This document shows positions 23,858-31,980 of a stretch of 39,289 nt of DNA, piece after piece (the stretch's first letter is position 1; each line of letters starts with the position of its first letter). Under the pieces are notes generated by a model, which worked only from the letters and a program-made list of their open reading frames with translations, had not been told where the DNA came from and did not search any database. The stretch lies in the NCBI GenBank assembly GCA_021845945.1, contig JAJZRD010000009.1, forward strand, positions 1 to 39,289. Reading direction: 5' to 3'. Source of the DNA: Chloroflexota bacterium. Its GTDB lineage: Bacteria > Chloroflexota > UBA6077. The position numbers were made by a program, and so were the translations under genes.

Positions 23858-25462
23858 ATGAGCCTGGACCTCATATTCCGCGGAGGCATGGTGTTCGACG
23901 GGACCGGTACGCCCGGAAGGAAGATGGACGTCGGCCTGAAGGACGGACGGATCGCGGCTGTGGGCGATCGGGCAGCCGGCGAACTGGCCAATCGAGTGGT
24001 GGATGCCGGAGGCCTCGCCCTGGCACCCGGCTTCATAGACATGCACACACACTCCGACCTCACCCTTCCCGCTTTTCCGACTGCCCTACACTCTGTGACC
24101 CGAGGGGTCACGAGCGAGGTGGTCGGGAACTGCGGCTTCTCCCCGGCGCCGGTCTCGGGTGACCCCGCGCTGGCCGCGCAATTGCGCGGTTTCGTGAGCG
24201 GGTTCGGCCCGAATCTCGACTGGAGTTGGACCAGCTTCGGCTCCTTCCTGGATCGGCTGGATGCCGCGCGGCCGGCCGTCAACATCGTGCCCCTGGTCGG
24301 GCATGGGGCGCTGCGGATCGCGGTGATGGGCATGGAGGATCGTAAGGCCACGCAGGCGGAGCAGGACGCGATGCGCGCCGAGCTGGCCGACGCCCTGAAG
24401 GCCGGCGCCTGGGGCATGAGCAGCGGGCTTGCCTACGTGCCCGGCATCTTCGCGGATGTCGACGAGATTGCCCACGTGGCCGCCGCTCTCCAACCGGCCG
24501 ACGGACTCTACGCGACCCACATGCGCGACGAAGGCGATGCCATCCTGCCAGGGATCGATGAGGCACTGGCGGTAGGTGAACGGTTGAACGTCCGGGTGGA
24601 GATTTCGCACTTGAAGGCTGTGGGCCGCCAGAACCACGGCAAGGCCGCGGATGCCCTGGGACGAATCGGGATGGCACGCGATCGCGGAGTGAGGGTCTGG
24701 TGCGATGTCTATCCCTACACAGCCGGCAGCACCTACCTCAGCCAGTTGCTCCCCGCCTGGGCCATGGAGGGTGGGATCGAAGCGATGATCGCTCGGCTGC
24801 GCTCATCGGAAGCCAGGGCTCGCATCCGAACTGAGATGGAGTCGGGGGTACCCGGGTGGAGCGGCCGGCTGAGGGCAGCCGGCGGCTGGCACAACGTCAT
24901 GATCGCCAACGTGGGACACCCGGAGCTGCGATGGGCCGAGGGACGGCGAGTGACAGAGCTCGCCCAGGCGAGAGGAGTGGATCCCGCGGATCTAGCGATC
25001 GATCTGCTGATCCAGGACCGGGGCGCTACCGTCATGATCATCTTCCTGATGGATGAGGCCGACGTGCGGACGATCCTGAGAGACCCGGGATGTGCCATCG
25101 GTTCCGACCAGCTCGGGGTTACGAGCGCCGATAAGCGGGTCCACCCCCGCGCCTACGGCACCTCTGCCCGTTTGCTTGGCTGGGCGGTGCGTGATACCGG
25201 CATCATGCCGATGGAGGAGGCTGTGCGGAAGATGACGGGATTGCCCGCGGAGATCCTGGGAATTTCGGACCGTGGACGTGTGGCCCCAGGCATGGTGGCC
25301 GATCTGGTCGTCTTCGACCCGGCGACGGTGCGCGACGAGGCGACCTACGAGCAGCCCACCCGTCTTGCCTCGGGTATCGAGTACGTCTTGATCGGTGGGG
25401 ATTTCGCCATCGACCGAGGAGTCCCGGCTGATCTCCGTCTCGGCCGCGTGCTGCGCCGCTAG
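23858..25462 (+). CDS. N-acyl-D-amino-acid deacylase (D-aminoacylase, amidohydrolase superfamily)
   Basis: Zinc enzyme that frees D-amino acids from N-acyl derivatives. The 534-residue protein has the N-terminal beta-sandwich motif LIFRGGMVFDGTGTPG, then GFIDMHTHSD with metal His63 and His65. The D-aminoacylase-specific Cys of VVGNCGFSPAP is Cys92. Further blocks are YATHMRDEGDAILPGIDEAL, RVEISHLKAVG and a C-terminal AIGSDQLG in place of the usual SDG. The ATG at 23858 has GGAGGG about 6 bases upstream. It is last gene of the operon. Related enzymes act on N-acyl-D-Glu or N-acyl-D-Asp, and some dihydroorotase-like members have other substrates. Confidence 0.9.
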   Translation: MSLDLIFRGGMVFDGTGTPGRKMDVGLKDGRIAAVGDRAAGELANRVVDAGGLALAPGFIDMHTHSDLTLPAFPTALHSVTRGVTSEVVGNCGFSPAPVSGDPALAAQLRGFVSGFGPNLDWSWTSFGSFLDRLDAARPAVNIVPLVGHGALRIAVMGMEDRKATQAEQDAMRAELADALKAGAWGMSSGLAYVPGIFADVDEIAHVAAALQPADGLYATHMRDEGDAILPGIDEALAVGERLNVRVEISHLKAVGRQNHGKAADALGRIGMARDRGVRVWCDVYPYTAGSTYLSQLLPAWAMEGGIEAMIARLRSSEARARIRTEMESGVPGWSGRLRAAGGWHNVMIANVGHPELRWAEGRRVTELAQARGVDPADLAIDLLIQDRGATVMIIFLMDEADVRTILRDPGCAIGSDQLGVTSADKRVHPRAYGTSARLLGWAVRDTGIMPMEEAVRKMTGLPAEILGISDRGRVAPGMVADLVVFDPATVRDEATYEQPTRLASGIEYVLIGGDFAIDRGVPADLRLGRVLRR

Positions 25463-25471
25463 TGTTATAAT
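25463..25471 (+). promoter_or_regulatory. Extended -10 promoter giving a leaderless regulator transcript
   Basis: TGTTATAAT (25463-25471) is a perfect extended -10. It ends eight bases before the ATG of the response regulator, so transcription should begin at or within a base or two of the start codon. There is no ribosome site in between and no good -35. Confidence 0.65.
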
Positions 25472-25479
25472 CCATAATT

Positions 25480-26178
25480 ATGATGGAAGCCGATACCCGC
25501 TCCGAGAACCGACCGCGCATCCTCGTCGTAGACGACGACCGCAAGATCACGGGGGCCCTCCGGCGAAGTCTCGCCTACGAGGGCTACACCGTCGACGTGG
25601 CCAACAGCGGCGCCGAGGCCCTGACATTAGCCAGGGAAACCCGGCCGCAACTGGTGGTGCTCGACATCATGATGCCGGGCATCGACGGGATGGACGTGTG
25701 CCGCCTCCTGCGCCGGACCGACGACGTCCCCATCCTGATGCTGACGGCCAAGGACGAGGTGTCGGACCGGGTTGCCGGACTGGATGCCGGGGCCGACGAC
25801 TACCTGGTCAAGCCCTTCGCCTTCGAGGAGCTGCTGGCGCGCACTCGGGCACTGCTGCGGCGGCGAGAACCGCGGCACCACACGGAGCTCTGTTTCCAGG
25901 ACCTCTGTCTGGACACCCGTTCCCGAACGGCGCACCGAGCCGATCGCAAGATCGATCTGACCACCACCGAGTACAAGCTGCTGGAGTTCTTCATCAACCG
26001 GCCCGGCGAGGTGGTGTCCAGGCACACCATCCTCGAGAAGGTGTGGGGCTACGATTTCGAGGGCGAATCCAACGTCCTGGAAGTCTACATCCGCTACCTC
26101 CGGACCAAACTGGAGGGCGGCGGCGAGCCTCGCCTGATCCACACCATCCGGGGTGCTGGATACGTCCTGAGGGAGTGA
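25480..26178 (+). CDS. OmpR/PhoB-type response regulator
   Basis: Transcription factor of 232 residues. Receiver domain: acidic pocket at VVDDDRK, phosphoacceptor Asp62 in VVLDIMMPG, the TAKDE switch Thr and the conserved Lys of LVKPF. The C-terminal winged helix contains [22 protein letters not shown] and the recognition region [17 protein letters not shown] segment, then [10 protein letters not shown]. The first ATG (25480) is preceded by an extended -10 eight bases away and no ribosome site, so a leaderless message is likely; a second ATG follows immediately. The partner sensor kinase starts four bases after the stop. Confidence 0.95.
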   Translation: MMEADTRSENRPRILVVDDDRKITGALRRSLAYEGYTVDVANSGAEALTLARETRPQLVVLDIMMPGIDGMDVCRLLRRTDDVPILMLTAKDEVSDRVAGLDAGADDYLVKPFAFEELLARTRALLRRREPRHHTELCFQDLCLDTRSRTAHRADRKIDLTTTEYKLLEFFINRPGEVVSRHTILEKVWGYDFEGESNVLEVYIRYLRTKLEGGGEPRLIHTIRGAGYVLRE

Positions 26179-26182
26179 CCTC

Positions 26183-27559
26183 GTGTCCATCCGCCTCCGC
26201 CTGGCCCTGTGGTACACGGGCTTCCTGGCCGTCACGTTCCTTGTCTTTGCCCCCCTGGTGTACTTCACCCTGGAGGGGAAGCTGCTGTCGGAGACCGACC
26301 GCTGGCTCGCCCCTTTCAGCGAACACGTGCTCCACGGTCTGAGCAGCGACCCATCGGCACCCCTATCCGTGCCGGATGGGGCACTGGAGCCCTTCGCTTC
26401 CCCCGGGGTATTCGTGGAGCTGCTGGATCCCAACGGTCGGGCCGTCGCCCGCTCCTCCAACCTGGCGGGTGAGGCCATCCCGGTGCCCGACGGCTCCTTC
26501 GCCTCGGCCTGGTGGGGAACGCCCACCAGCTTCACCGCAACCGTCGGCGGCCGGCGCTATCGGGCCCTGCTGGCCCCGATCCCCGGTGGCAGCGAGCCCA
26601 AGGGCTTCGTTCTGGTGGTTAGCTCCCTGCTGCAGACGGACGACGCCCTGGCCAGGATCAGGGTCCTGCTGCTGGCCGGCAACGGCCTGGGGATGCTGCT
26701 GGCCGTGGGAGTGGGCTGGCTGATCGCCCGCAACGGTCTCCGCCCCATAGAAGAGATCACCGAGACCGCCCGCGCCATCGCCCTCTCCCAGGGACTGGGT
26801 CGACGGCTGAAGGTGGGGAAAGCCCGGGACGAGGTGGGCCGTCTGGCCGTCACTTTGAACGAGATGCTGGCGAGTCTCGACACCGCCTACGAGGCCCAGC
26901 GCCGGTTCGTCTCCGATGCCTCCCACGAGCTGCGCTCCCCGCTAACCTCCATCCGGAGCAACATCGAGTTCCTCAAACGCGCCCTGGATGCCCCCATGGA
27001 GGATCGGGCCGAGGCCCTGGCCGACGTGGCGGCGGAGGTGGAGCGCATGAGCCACCTGACCTCGGACCTCTTGCTGCTGGCGAAGGCCGATGCCGGCCAC
27101 AAGATTGAGATGGACCGGGTTGCCCTGGGGGATCTCCTGGCGGAGACCCACCGCCAGAGACAGGGCACCACGGGCGGCACCGCCCTCGAGTTGGGACCCG
27201 TCGAACCCGTGGCGGTCCTGGGTAACGCCACCTGGCTGAAGCAGCTGCTGCTGATACTCCTGGACAACGCCCAGAAGTACACCCCCCAGGGCGGCCGCAT
27301 CACCATCTCACTGGCGCGACAGGGCGATCTGGCGAGGATCCGGGTCGAGGACACCGGCATCGGCGTCGCTGCCGAGGATCTCCCCCACATCTTCGAGAGG
27401 TTCTACCGAGCCGACAAGGCCCGGGCCCGTGACGAGGGCGGAACCGGCCTGGGGCTGGCCATCGCCCGCTGGATCGTGGAGGAGCACGGCGGAGAGATCG
27501 AGGCTCACAGCGAGCCGGGCGAAGGCACGACCTTCACGGTGCGGCTGCCGGCGATCTAA
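26183..27559 (+). CDS. Membrane sensor histidine kinase
   Basis: Partner of the preceding regulator, 458 residues. Transmembrane helices at about 8-30 and 160-182 flank a 130-residue extracytoplasmic sensing domain with a PAS-like FVELLDPNGRAVARS stretch. HAMP linker about 183-237, H-box SDASHELRSPLTSIRS with His248, N-box LLILLDNAQKYTPQGG, G1 EDTGIGVAAEDL, F-box IFERFYRADK and G2 GGTGLGLAIARWIVEEHGG. The GTG at 26183 has GGGAG seven bases upstream. The signal is unknown; the neighbouring cytochrome c maturation genes are a possible target set. Confidence 0.94.
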   Translation: MSIRLRLALWYTGFLAVTFLVFAPLVYFTLEGKLLSETDRWLAPFSEHVLHGLSSDPSAPLSVPDGALEPFASPGVFVELLDPNGRAVARSSNLAGEAIPVPDGSFASAWWGTPTSFTATVGGRRYRALLAPIPGGSEPKGFVLVVSSLLQTDDALARIRVLLLAGNGLGMLLAVGVGWLIARNGLRPIEEITETARAIALSQGLGRRLKVGKARDEVGRLAVTLNEMLASLDTAYEAQRRFVSDASHELRSPLTSIRSNIEFLKRALDAPMEDRAEALADVAAEVERMSHLTSDLLLLAKADAGHKIEMDRVALGDLLAETHRQRQGTTGGTALELGPVEPVAVLGNATWLKQLLLILLDNAQKYTPQGGRITISLARQGDLARIRVEDTGIGVAAEDLPHIFERFYRADKARARDEGGTGLGLAIARWIVEEHGGEIEAHSEPGEGTTFTVRLPAI

Positions 27560-27646
27560 ACTCTTATCCTCGTCTCATGTTTCCCTCAGCCTGGTCTAAT
27601 CTTCGCCCGCTATGATTGTGAACGCAGACACGAGGTGGATACTGGC

Positions 27647-28051
27647 ATGGAGTTGGTCGTTCTCGCCACCCTGCTCGGCCTCTCCGCGGTGGTAGCGCTC
27701 CTTCTCTTCAGGTCGAAGAGCCGGCGCCGACACCAGGCTCGCCTGGCTTCGGACGGCGTGCAGGAGATGGAGATCGTGGTGTTGGAGTGCTACACCCCTA
27801 ACGTGGCTATCGTCCGCGAGGGCATCCCAGTGAGGCTGAAGTTCACCCGGCTCGAGGACAACGACTGTTCCAGCCGCGTCGTCTTCTCCGACTTCAAGGT
27901 AGATAGACGGCTTCCGCCCTACAGGACCACGGTGGTGGAGTTCCTGCCGCCGGCCAGTGGTGAGTACCTGTTCACCTCGGACATGGGAATGTACCGGGGC
28001 AGACTGATCGTCGAGCCCGCGGCTCGCCGCCCTCGCTGGTTGCCCTGGTAG
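27647..28051 (+). CDS. Membrane-anchored cupredoxin-like protein
   Basis: Small protein of 134 residues with one N-terminal helix (about 3-20) and an extracytoplasmic cupredoxin-like beta domain, ending in GEYLFTSDMGMYRGRLIVEP. Related copper-binding domains usually show F-x-C-x-M-G-M there; here Ser replaces the Cys, while a Cys remains in the earlier NDCSSRVVF and both Met of MGM are kept, so metal binding is doubtful. The ATG at 27647 is chosen over GTG 27635 because GAGGTG stands eight bases before it. It precedes ccmE by 17 bases and is probably co-transcribed. A role in copper or haem delivery for cytochrome assembly is inference. Confidence 0.7.
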   Translation: MELVVLATLLGLSAVVALLLFRSKSRRRHQARLASDGVQEMEIVVLECYTPNVAIVREGIPVRLKFTRLEDNDCSSRVVFSDFKVDRRLPPYRTTVVEFLPPASGEYLFTSDMGMYRGRLIVEPAARRPRWLPW

Positions 28052-28068
28052 TCAGGGGAGAAGTGCCG

Positions 28069-28539
28069 ATGCTGACAGAGGACTCCGTTGGAACCCGCCG
28101 ACCCATCACCCGAGTTGCCGGGCGGCTCGCAGGCCGCCGACGATCCCGGGTCAGGGCTCGGTTCCTGATAGCCGGGCTGGTGATCGTGGCCGCCATCGGC
28201 TACATGATCTACGCCGCCACCCAGAGTGGCTCTGAGTACTTCGTCACCACCAGCGAGCTTACGGCCATGGGGGCGAAGGCGATCGACCAGCCTACCAAGC
28301 TGGGGGGTCGGGTTGTGGAAGGCTCCGTCCAACGGGACAAGGGAGCCAACACCATCGCTTTTAGCGTCACAGACGGCAACCAGACCCTACCCATCAGCTA
28401 CAAGGGGGTCGTGCCCGATAGCTTTCAGGAAGGGGTCGACGTGATAGTGGAGGGCAAACTGGGAGCCGATGGGGGGTTCCAGGCCACATCCCTGATGGCT
28501 AAGTGCGCCTCCAAGTACGTGCCGGCCAACACCCAGTAG
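28069..28539 (+). CDS. ccmE: Cytochrome c maturation haem chaperone CcmE, CxxxY type
   Basis: Periplasmic haem chaperone that receives haem from CcmABCD and passes it to CcmF/H. Structure: cytoplasmic Arg-rich start, one helix (about residues 32-52 from the first GTG frame), then the OB-fold with YFVTTSELTAMG, KLGGRVVEGSV, FSVTDGNQTLPISYKG and VIVEGKLGADGGFQA. The haem-binding residue is Cys in LMAKCASKY instead of the usual His in HDENY; this CxxxY form is known from archaea and some sulfate reducers. The ATG at 28069 has GGGGAG eight bases upstream, giving 156 residues; GTG at 28063 is the longer alternative. It is followed by a hairpin, then ccmF. Confidence 0.92.
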   Translation: MLTEDSVGTRRPITRVAGRLAGRRRSRVRARFLIAGLVIVAAIGYMIYAATQSGSEYFVTTSELTAMGAKAIDQPTKLGGRVVEGSVQRDKGANTIAFSVTDGNQTLPISYKGVVPDSFQEGVDVIVEGKLGADGGFQATSLMAKCASKYVPANTQ

Positions 28540-28559
28540 ACTAGCTGCACCTCCCTCCT

Positions 28560-28596
28560 GGGGCCGCGAACGGCGGGACGAAACCTTCGCGGCCCC
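28560..28596. repeat. Strong hairpin between ccmE and ccmF
   Basis: Arms GGGGCCGCGAA (28560-28570) and TTCGCGGCCCC (28586-28596), perfect 11 bp, 15-base loop. No T-tract follows, so it may be an mRNA-stability element or a partial terminator that lowers expression of ccmF and later genes. Confidence 0.6.
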
Positions 28597-28616
28597 ATCC
28601 AGATTCTGCGTGACAG

Positions 28617-28640
28617 GTAGGAGCCGGCTCCTGCCGGCGA
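28617..28640. repeat. REP-like palindrome upstream of ccmF
   Basis: GTAGGAG, then GCCGGC-TCCT-GCCGGC (28623-28638), then GA. The layout GTAGGAGC followed by a GC-rich short stem resembles repetitive extragenic palindromes of other bacteria, where a tetranucleotide GTAG/GTGG precedes the stem. Copy number in the genome cannot be seen here. Confidence 0.5.
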
Positions 28641-28693
28641 TCAGATCCCGCGCGGCGCTGGCGCGGGCCCGAAAGCGAGGAAAGCTGGACCAC

Positions 28694-30697
28694 ATGGCAG
28701 AAATCGGACGGATTTCCCTGGTTGTCGCCTTCGTCGTCACCGCTTACCTGACTGTGGCTTCGGCCTTCGGCATCGCCCGCCGCCAGGCCGACCTACTGGC
28801 CAGCGCCAGGAACGGCGTATACGCGACTGCCGCTTTGGTCTCCCTGGCATGGGGCACGCTGCTGTACGCCTTCGCCACCCACGACTTCACCCTCCAAAGC
28901 GTCGCCCACTACAACAGTCGCGACATCGACCTGGCCTACAGCCTCTCGGGCGCCTACGCCAGCCAGGAGGGCTCCCTGTTGATGTGGGCCTGGGGGATCG
29001 TCCTGATGATGCTGGTGGTAACCCTCCAGAACCGGGGTCGCCACAAGAGCCTGATGCCCTGGGTCACCGCGGTCATGGGCTTCGTGGCCACCTTCTTCCT
29101 CTCCTTGCTGGTCTTCTTCTCCGATCCCTTCGTCCGCATCCCGGTAGTGCCCGCCGATGGGCAGGGCCTGAACCCACTGCTGCAGAACGTGGGGATGTTG
29201 TTCCACCCTCCCGCCCTCTACCTGGGCTACGTGGCCTTCACCGTCCCCTTCGCCTTCGCCCTGGCTGCCCTGATCACGGGCCAGCTGGGCAACGAATGGC
29301 TCCAGATCACGCGGCGCTGGACCCTCTTCGCCTGGGTCTTCCTCAGCATCGGGAATCTGCTGGGCGCCCAATGGGCCTACGTTGAGCTGGGGTGGGGCGG
29401 CTACTGGGGCTGGGACCCGGTTGAGAACTCCTCCTTTATGCCCTGGCTAACCGGCACGGCTTTCCTCCACTCCGCCATGATCCAGCGGCGACGGGGCATG
29501 CTCAAGGTGTGGAACCTGGCGCTGATCGTCGCCACCTTCCTGCTGACCATCTTCGGGACCTTCCTGACCAGGAGCGACATCCTCTCCTCGGTGCACACCT
29601 TCGGTGAGACCAACATCGGACCGATGTTCGTGGCGATGATGCTGCTGACCATCACCGTCTCGGCCGCCCTCATCTGGGACCGGCTGCCTCTGCTGGAAGG
29701 CGAGAACGAACTGGACTCCCTGGTCTCTCGAGAATCCGGCTTCCTGCTCAACAACTTGCTGCTGGTGGGCGCCGCCTTCGCCGTGCTGTGGGGCACCATG
29801 TTCCCCCTGATCTCCGAGGCGGTCCGAGGGGTGAAGGTCACCGTCAACGCCCCCTTCTTCAACCAGGTGGTGGGGCCGATCCTGCTGGCCACCGTCATCC
29901 TCATGGGCATCTGCCCCATCATCGGATGGCGCAGAGCCTCCATGGAGAACCTGCTCAGGAACTTCCGCATCCCGGTCCTGCTCGCCCTGGTCGCCCTGGT
30001 TGCGGCTTTCCTCCTGAACGCCAGCCAGCCCTACGCCCTGGTGGCCTTCGCTGCCTGCGGGTTCGTCGTGGGGACCGTCGGCATGGAGTTCTTCCGAGGC
30101 GCTCGCGCCGAGGGCCGGATCCTGAAGCGCAACCCTCTGTTCGCCCTGCCCTCCCTGGTGTGGGGGAACAAGCCCCGCTACGGTGGCTACCTGGTGCACC
30201 TTGGGATCATCCTGCTGGCGATCGGCGTCGTGGGCTCCCAGGGTTTCAAGGTCGAGAAAGACGTGACCCTTTCCTCCGGCCAGGAGGCGACTATCGGCAG
30301 CTACCGCGTGGTGTACGGGGGGCTCGCCAGCAGCGTGGAGGGCAGGAAAGAGGTGGTGGCCGGAACCCTCACCGTCTACTCCGGAGACCAACTGCTGGGG
30401 AAGATGACCCCCTCCAAGGAGTTCTACCCGGGCTACGACTCGCCCAATACCGAAGTGGCGATCCGCAGCACGCCCGCGGAGGATCTCTACCTGATCCTCA
30501 ACTCCTGGACCAGCACCAACGCCTCTTTCAAGCTGGTGATCAACCCCCTGGTGTCCTGGATCTGGGTGGGAGGCTACCTGCTTCTGATGGGCGCCCTCAT
30601 CGCCTTCTGGCCCGACGCCAGGGAGAAGCGTCGGGAGGCGGCGAGGCTGGCCGTGGAGCGTCCGAGCGCCGAGATCCTTCAGACTGCCGATGTGTAA
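28694..30697 (+). CDS. ccmF: Haem lyase subunit CcmF
   Basis: Large membrane protein (667 residues, about 15 helices) that joins haem to apocytochrome c. The tryptophan-rich WWD haem-contact segment is visible as GWGGYWGWDPVENSSFMPWL, preceded by SQEGSLLMWAWG and LFHPPALYLGY and followed by FLTRSDILSSVHTFG. The C-terminal extracytoplasmic region contains KEFYPGYDSPNTEVAIRS before the last helix. The frame opens at GTG 28610 within a repeat; the ATG at 28694 gives a family-like N-terminus (MAEIGRISLV) with GAGGAAA upstream. It ends 44 bases before ccmH. Confidence 0.95.
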   Translation: MAEIGRISLVVAFVVTAYLTVASAFGIARRQADLLASARNGVYATAALVSLAWGTLLYAFATHDFTLQSVAHYNSRDIDLAYSLSGAYASQEGSLLMWAWGIVLMMLVVTLQNRGRHKSLMPWVTAVMGFVATFFLSLLVFFSDPFVRIPVVPADGQGLNPLLQNVGMLFHPPALYLGYVAFTVPFAFALAALITGQLGNEWLQITRRWTLFAWVFLSIGNLLGAQWAYVELGWGGYWGWDPVENSSFMPWLTGTAFLHSAMIQRRRGMLKVWNLALIVATFLLTIFGTFLTRSDILSSVHTFGETNIGPMFVAMMLLTITVSAALIWDRLPLLEGENELDSLVSRESGFLLNNLLLVGAAFAVLWGTMFPLISEAVRGVKVTVNAPFFNQVVGPILLATVILMGICPIIGWRRASMENLLRNFRIPVLLALVALVAAFLLNASQPYALVAFAACGFVVGTVGMEFFRGARAEGRILKRNPLFALPSLVWGNKPRYGGYLVHLGIILLAIGVVGSQGFKVEKDVTLSSGQEATIGSYRVVYGGLASSVEGRKEVVAGTLTVYSGDQLLGKMTPSKEFYPGYDSPNTEVAIRSTPAEDLYLILNSWTSTNASFKLVINPLVSWIWVGGYLLLMGALIAFWPDAREKRREAARLAVERPSAEILQTADV

Positions 30698-30741
30698 CCG
30701 CCGTGGATGGCCGGCGATGACGGCGACGAGGAGGAGGCCGT

Positions 30742-31233
30742 TTGAGAACGCTGAAGACGACCCTGCTGGCCGCGCTGCTGGTGGGAGCCGCGACGCTCTG
30801 GTTGGTCTATCCGGCCGCTGCGGGCGACCCGGCGGACGAGCTGATCAACGAGCTAAGATGCCCGTCGGCCACCTACTCGCAGCCGCTGGCCACGGCCGGC
30901 TCCCAGGAGGCGCTCTGGATGCGAGCCTTCATCCGAGCCAAGGTGGCGGAGGGATGGCCCAGGCAGCGCATAGTGGACACCCTGGTGCGGCAGTACGGCG
31001 AGGGGATCCTGCCGGCGCCCACCAAAGAGGGCTTCAGCCTGGCCGCATGGATCACGCCTTTCGCCACCATCTTCGGCGGAGCAGCGCTGATGGGCTACGT
31101 CCTGACGGGATGGCTGCGGGAGCGCAAGTGGCACGACGCCTACCTGAACGCCGAGATGGCGCGAGGCATCGACGAGGGCGACCTGCAGAGGTACGAGGCC
31201 CAGCTGTCTAAGGAACTGGAGCAGTTCGAGTAG
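30742..31233 (+). CDS. ccmH: CcmH-like apocytochrome thiol protein lacking the second cysteine
   Basis: CcmH keeps the CxxCH cysteines of apocytochromes reduced and works with CcmF. The 163-residue protein has a signal-anchor (about 5-27), then DELINELRCPSATYSQPL where the family has LRCPxCQ. The first Cys (Cys40) is kept but the second is replaced (Ser/Ala at the site). The rest is typical: IRAKVAEGWPRQRIVDTLVRQYGEGILPAPTKEGF and a second helix near 105-123. The TTG start at 30742 has GGAGG four bases upstream. No thioredoxin-like CcmG is in the cluster, so the thiol chemistry may be handled differently or elsewhere. Confidence 0.87.
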   Translation: MRTLKTTLLAALLVGAATLWLVYPAAAGDPADELINELRCPSATYSQPLATAGSQEALWMRAFIRAKVAEGWPRQRIVDTLVRQYGEGILPAPTKEGFSLAAWITPFATIFGGAALMGYVLTGWLRERKWHDAYLNAEMARGIDEGDLQRYEAQLSKELEQFE

Positions 31234-31254
31234 CACGGGAGGATAAGAGCCAAG

Positions 31255-31842
31255 ATGTCTTTCCAGTGGACCATGGTGGCCATGCTCGCCATCACCCTTA
31301 CCGCCGCCCTGTACGTAGCATGGCCGCTCCTGTTCGGGCGGACCCGCCCCGAGGAGTTCCTCGGGGGCGAGCCCAGCGAGCCCGTCCTGCAGCGGCTGCT
31401 CTTCCAACGAGACACCGTCTACGCCGCCATGAAGGAGCTGGATTTCGACCTGGCTATGGGGAACCTGTCCCAGGAGGACTTCCAGCAGCTTCAGGATCGA
31501 TACAAGAGAAAGGCGGTCGCGATCCTGAAGCGGATCGACGACGCCAAGGCCGGAAAGCTCCGCCACGGGGACGTCCCGGAGGCTCAGGAGGAGTTCCTGG
31601 CCGATGTCGCCCGTTTGGACCGGTCCGGGGGGAGCCGGGACCCCGAGCACACCGGGCTGGACGTGGAGCAGGAGATCCAGTCCTTCCGGCGAAAAGCCAG
31701 GGAGCAGAACGGGCGGGGGGGCGCCGCCTCGACGGCGAAGGCCTCCCCTGGGGCCGCCTGTCCCAGTTGCGGCCAACGGGTCAGGGACCCGGAGGCTGCC
31801 TTCTGCAGCAAGTGTGGGGCTCCGATCCGCCGAAAGCGGTAG
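31255..31842 (+). CDS. CcmI-like membrane protein with C-terminal zinc ribbon
   Basis: 195 residues. One N-terminal helix (about 8-28), then a cytoplasmic helical segment LLFQRDTVYAAMKELDFDLAMGN with SQEDFQQLQDRYKRKAV after it. This closely resembles the start of CcmI/CycH-type proteins, where the ELDFD motif lies just after the first helix. The C-terminus is a zinc ribbon with two CxxC knuckles (ACPSCGQRV and FCSKCGAP). It lacks the TPR apocytochrome-holding domain of classical CcmI. The ATG at 31255 follows AGGATAAGAG after ccmH by 21 bases. The role is probably structural or regulatory in the maturation complex; function is not established. Confidence 0.75.
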   Translation: MSFQWTMVAMLAITLTAALYVAWPLLFGRTRPEEFLGGEPSEPVLQRLLFQRDTVYAAMKELDFDLAMGNLSQEDFQQLQDRYKRKAVAILKRIDDAKAGKLRHGDVPEAQEEFLADVARLDRSGGSRDPEHTGLDVEQEIQSFRRKAREQNGRGGAASTAKASPGAACPSCGQRVRDPEAAFCSKCGAPIRRKR

Positions 31843-31852
31843 CGCACCAAAA

Positions 31853-31928
31853 TGTAGGGCAGGGGCTTGTCCCCTGCCGCCGGGGTGGCGCCGCCGGCGC
31901 ACGGCGGGGCACAAGACCCCGCCCTACA
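31853..31928. mobile_element. 76-bp MITE-like palindromic element
   Basis: Imperfect terminal inverted repeats of 26 bp: the left end starts at 31853 and the right end finishes at 31928; the outer eight bases TGTAGGGC / GCCCTACA are perfect and 22 of 26 positions match. A GC-rich centre contains GGCGCCGCCGGCGC. There is no coding capacity and no clear target duplication. It sits in the spacer between two genes of the ccm cluster. The TGTAGGG end is shared with the 19-bp repeats at 9215-9269. Confidence 0.7.
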
Positions 31929-31980
31929 GGATGCGATAGATAGAACGTCTGAGAAGAAAAGAGGTCAAGGGGGACCGTAC

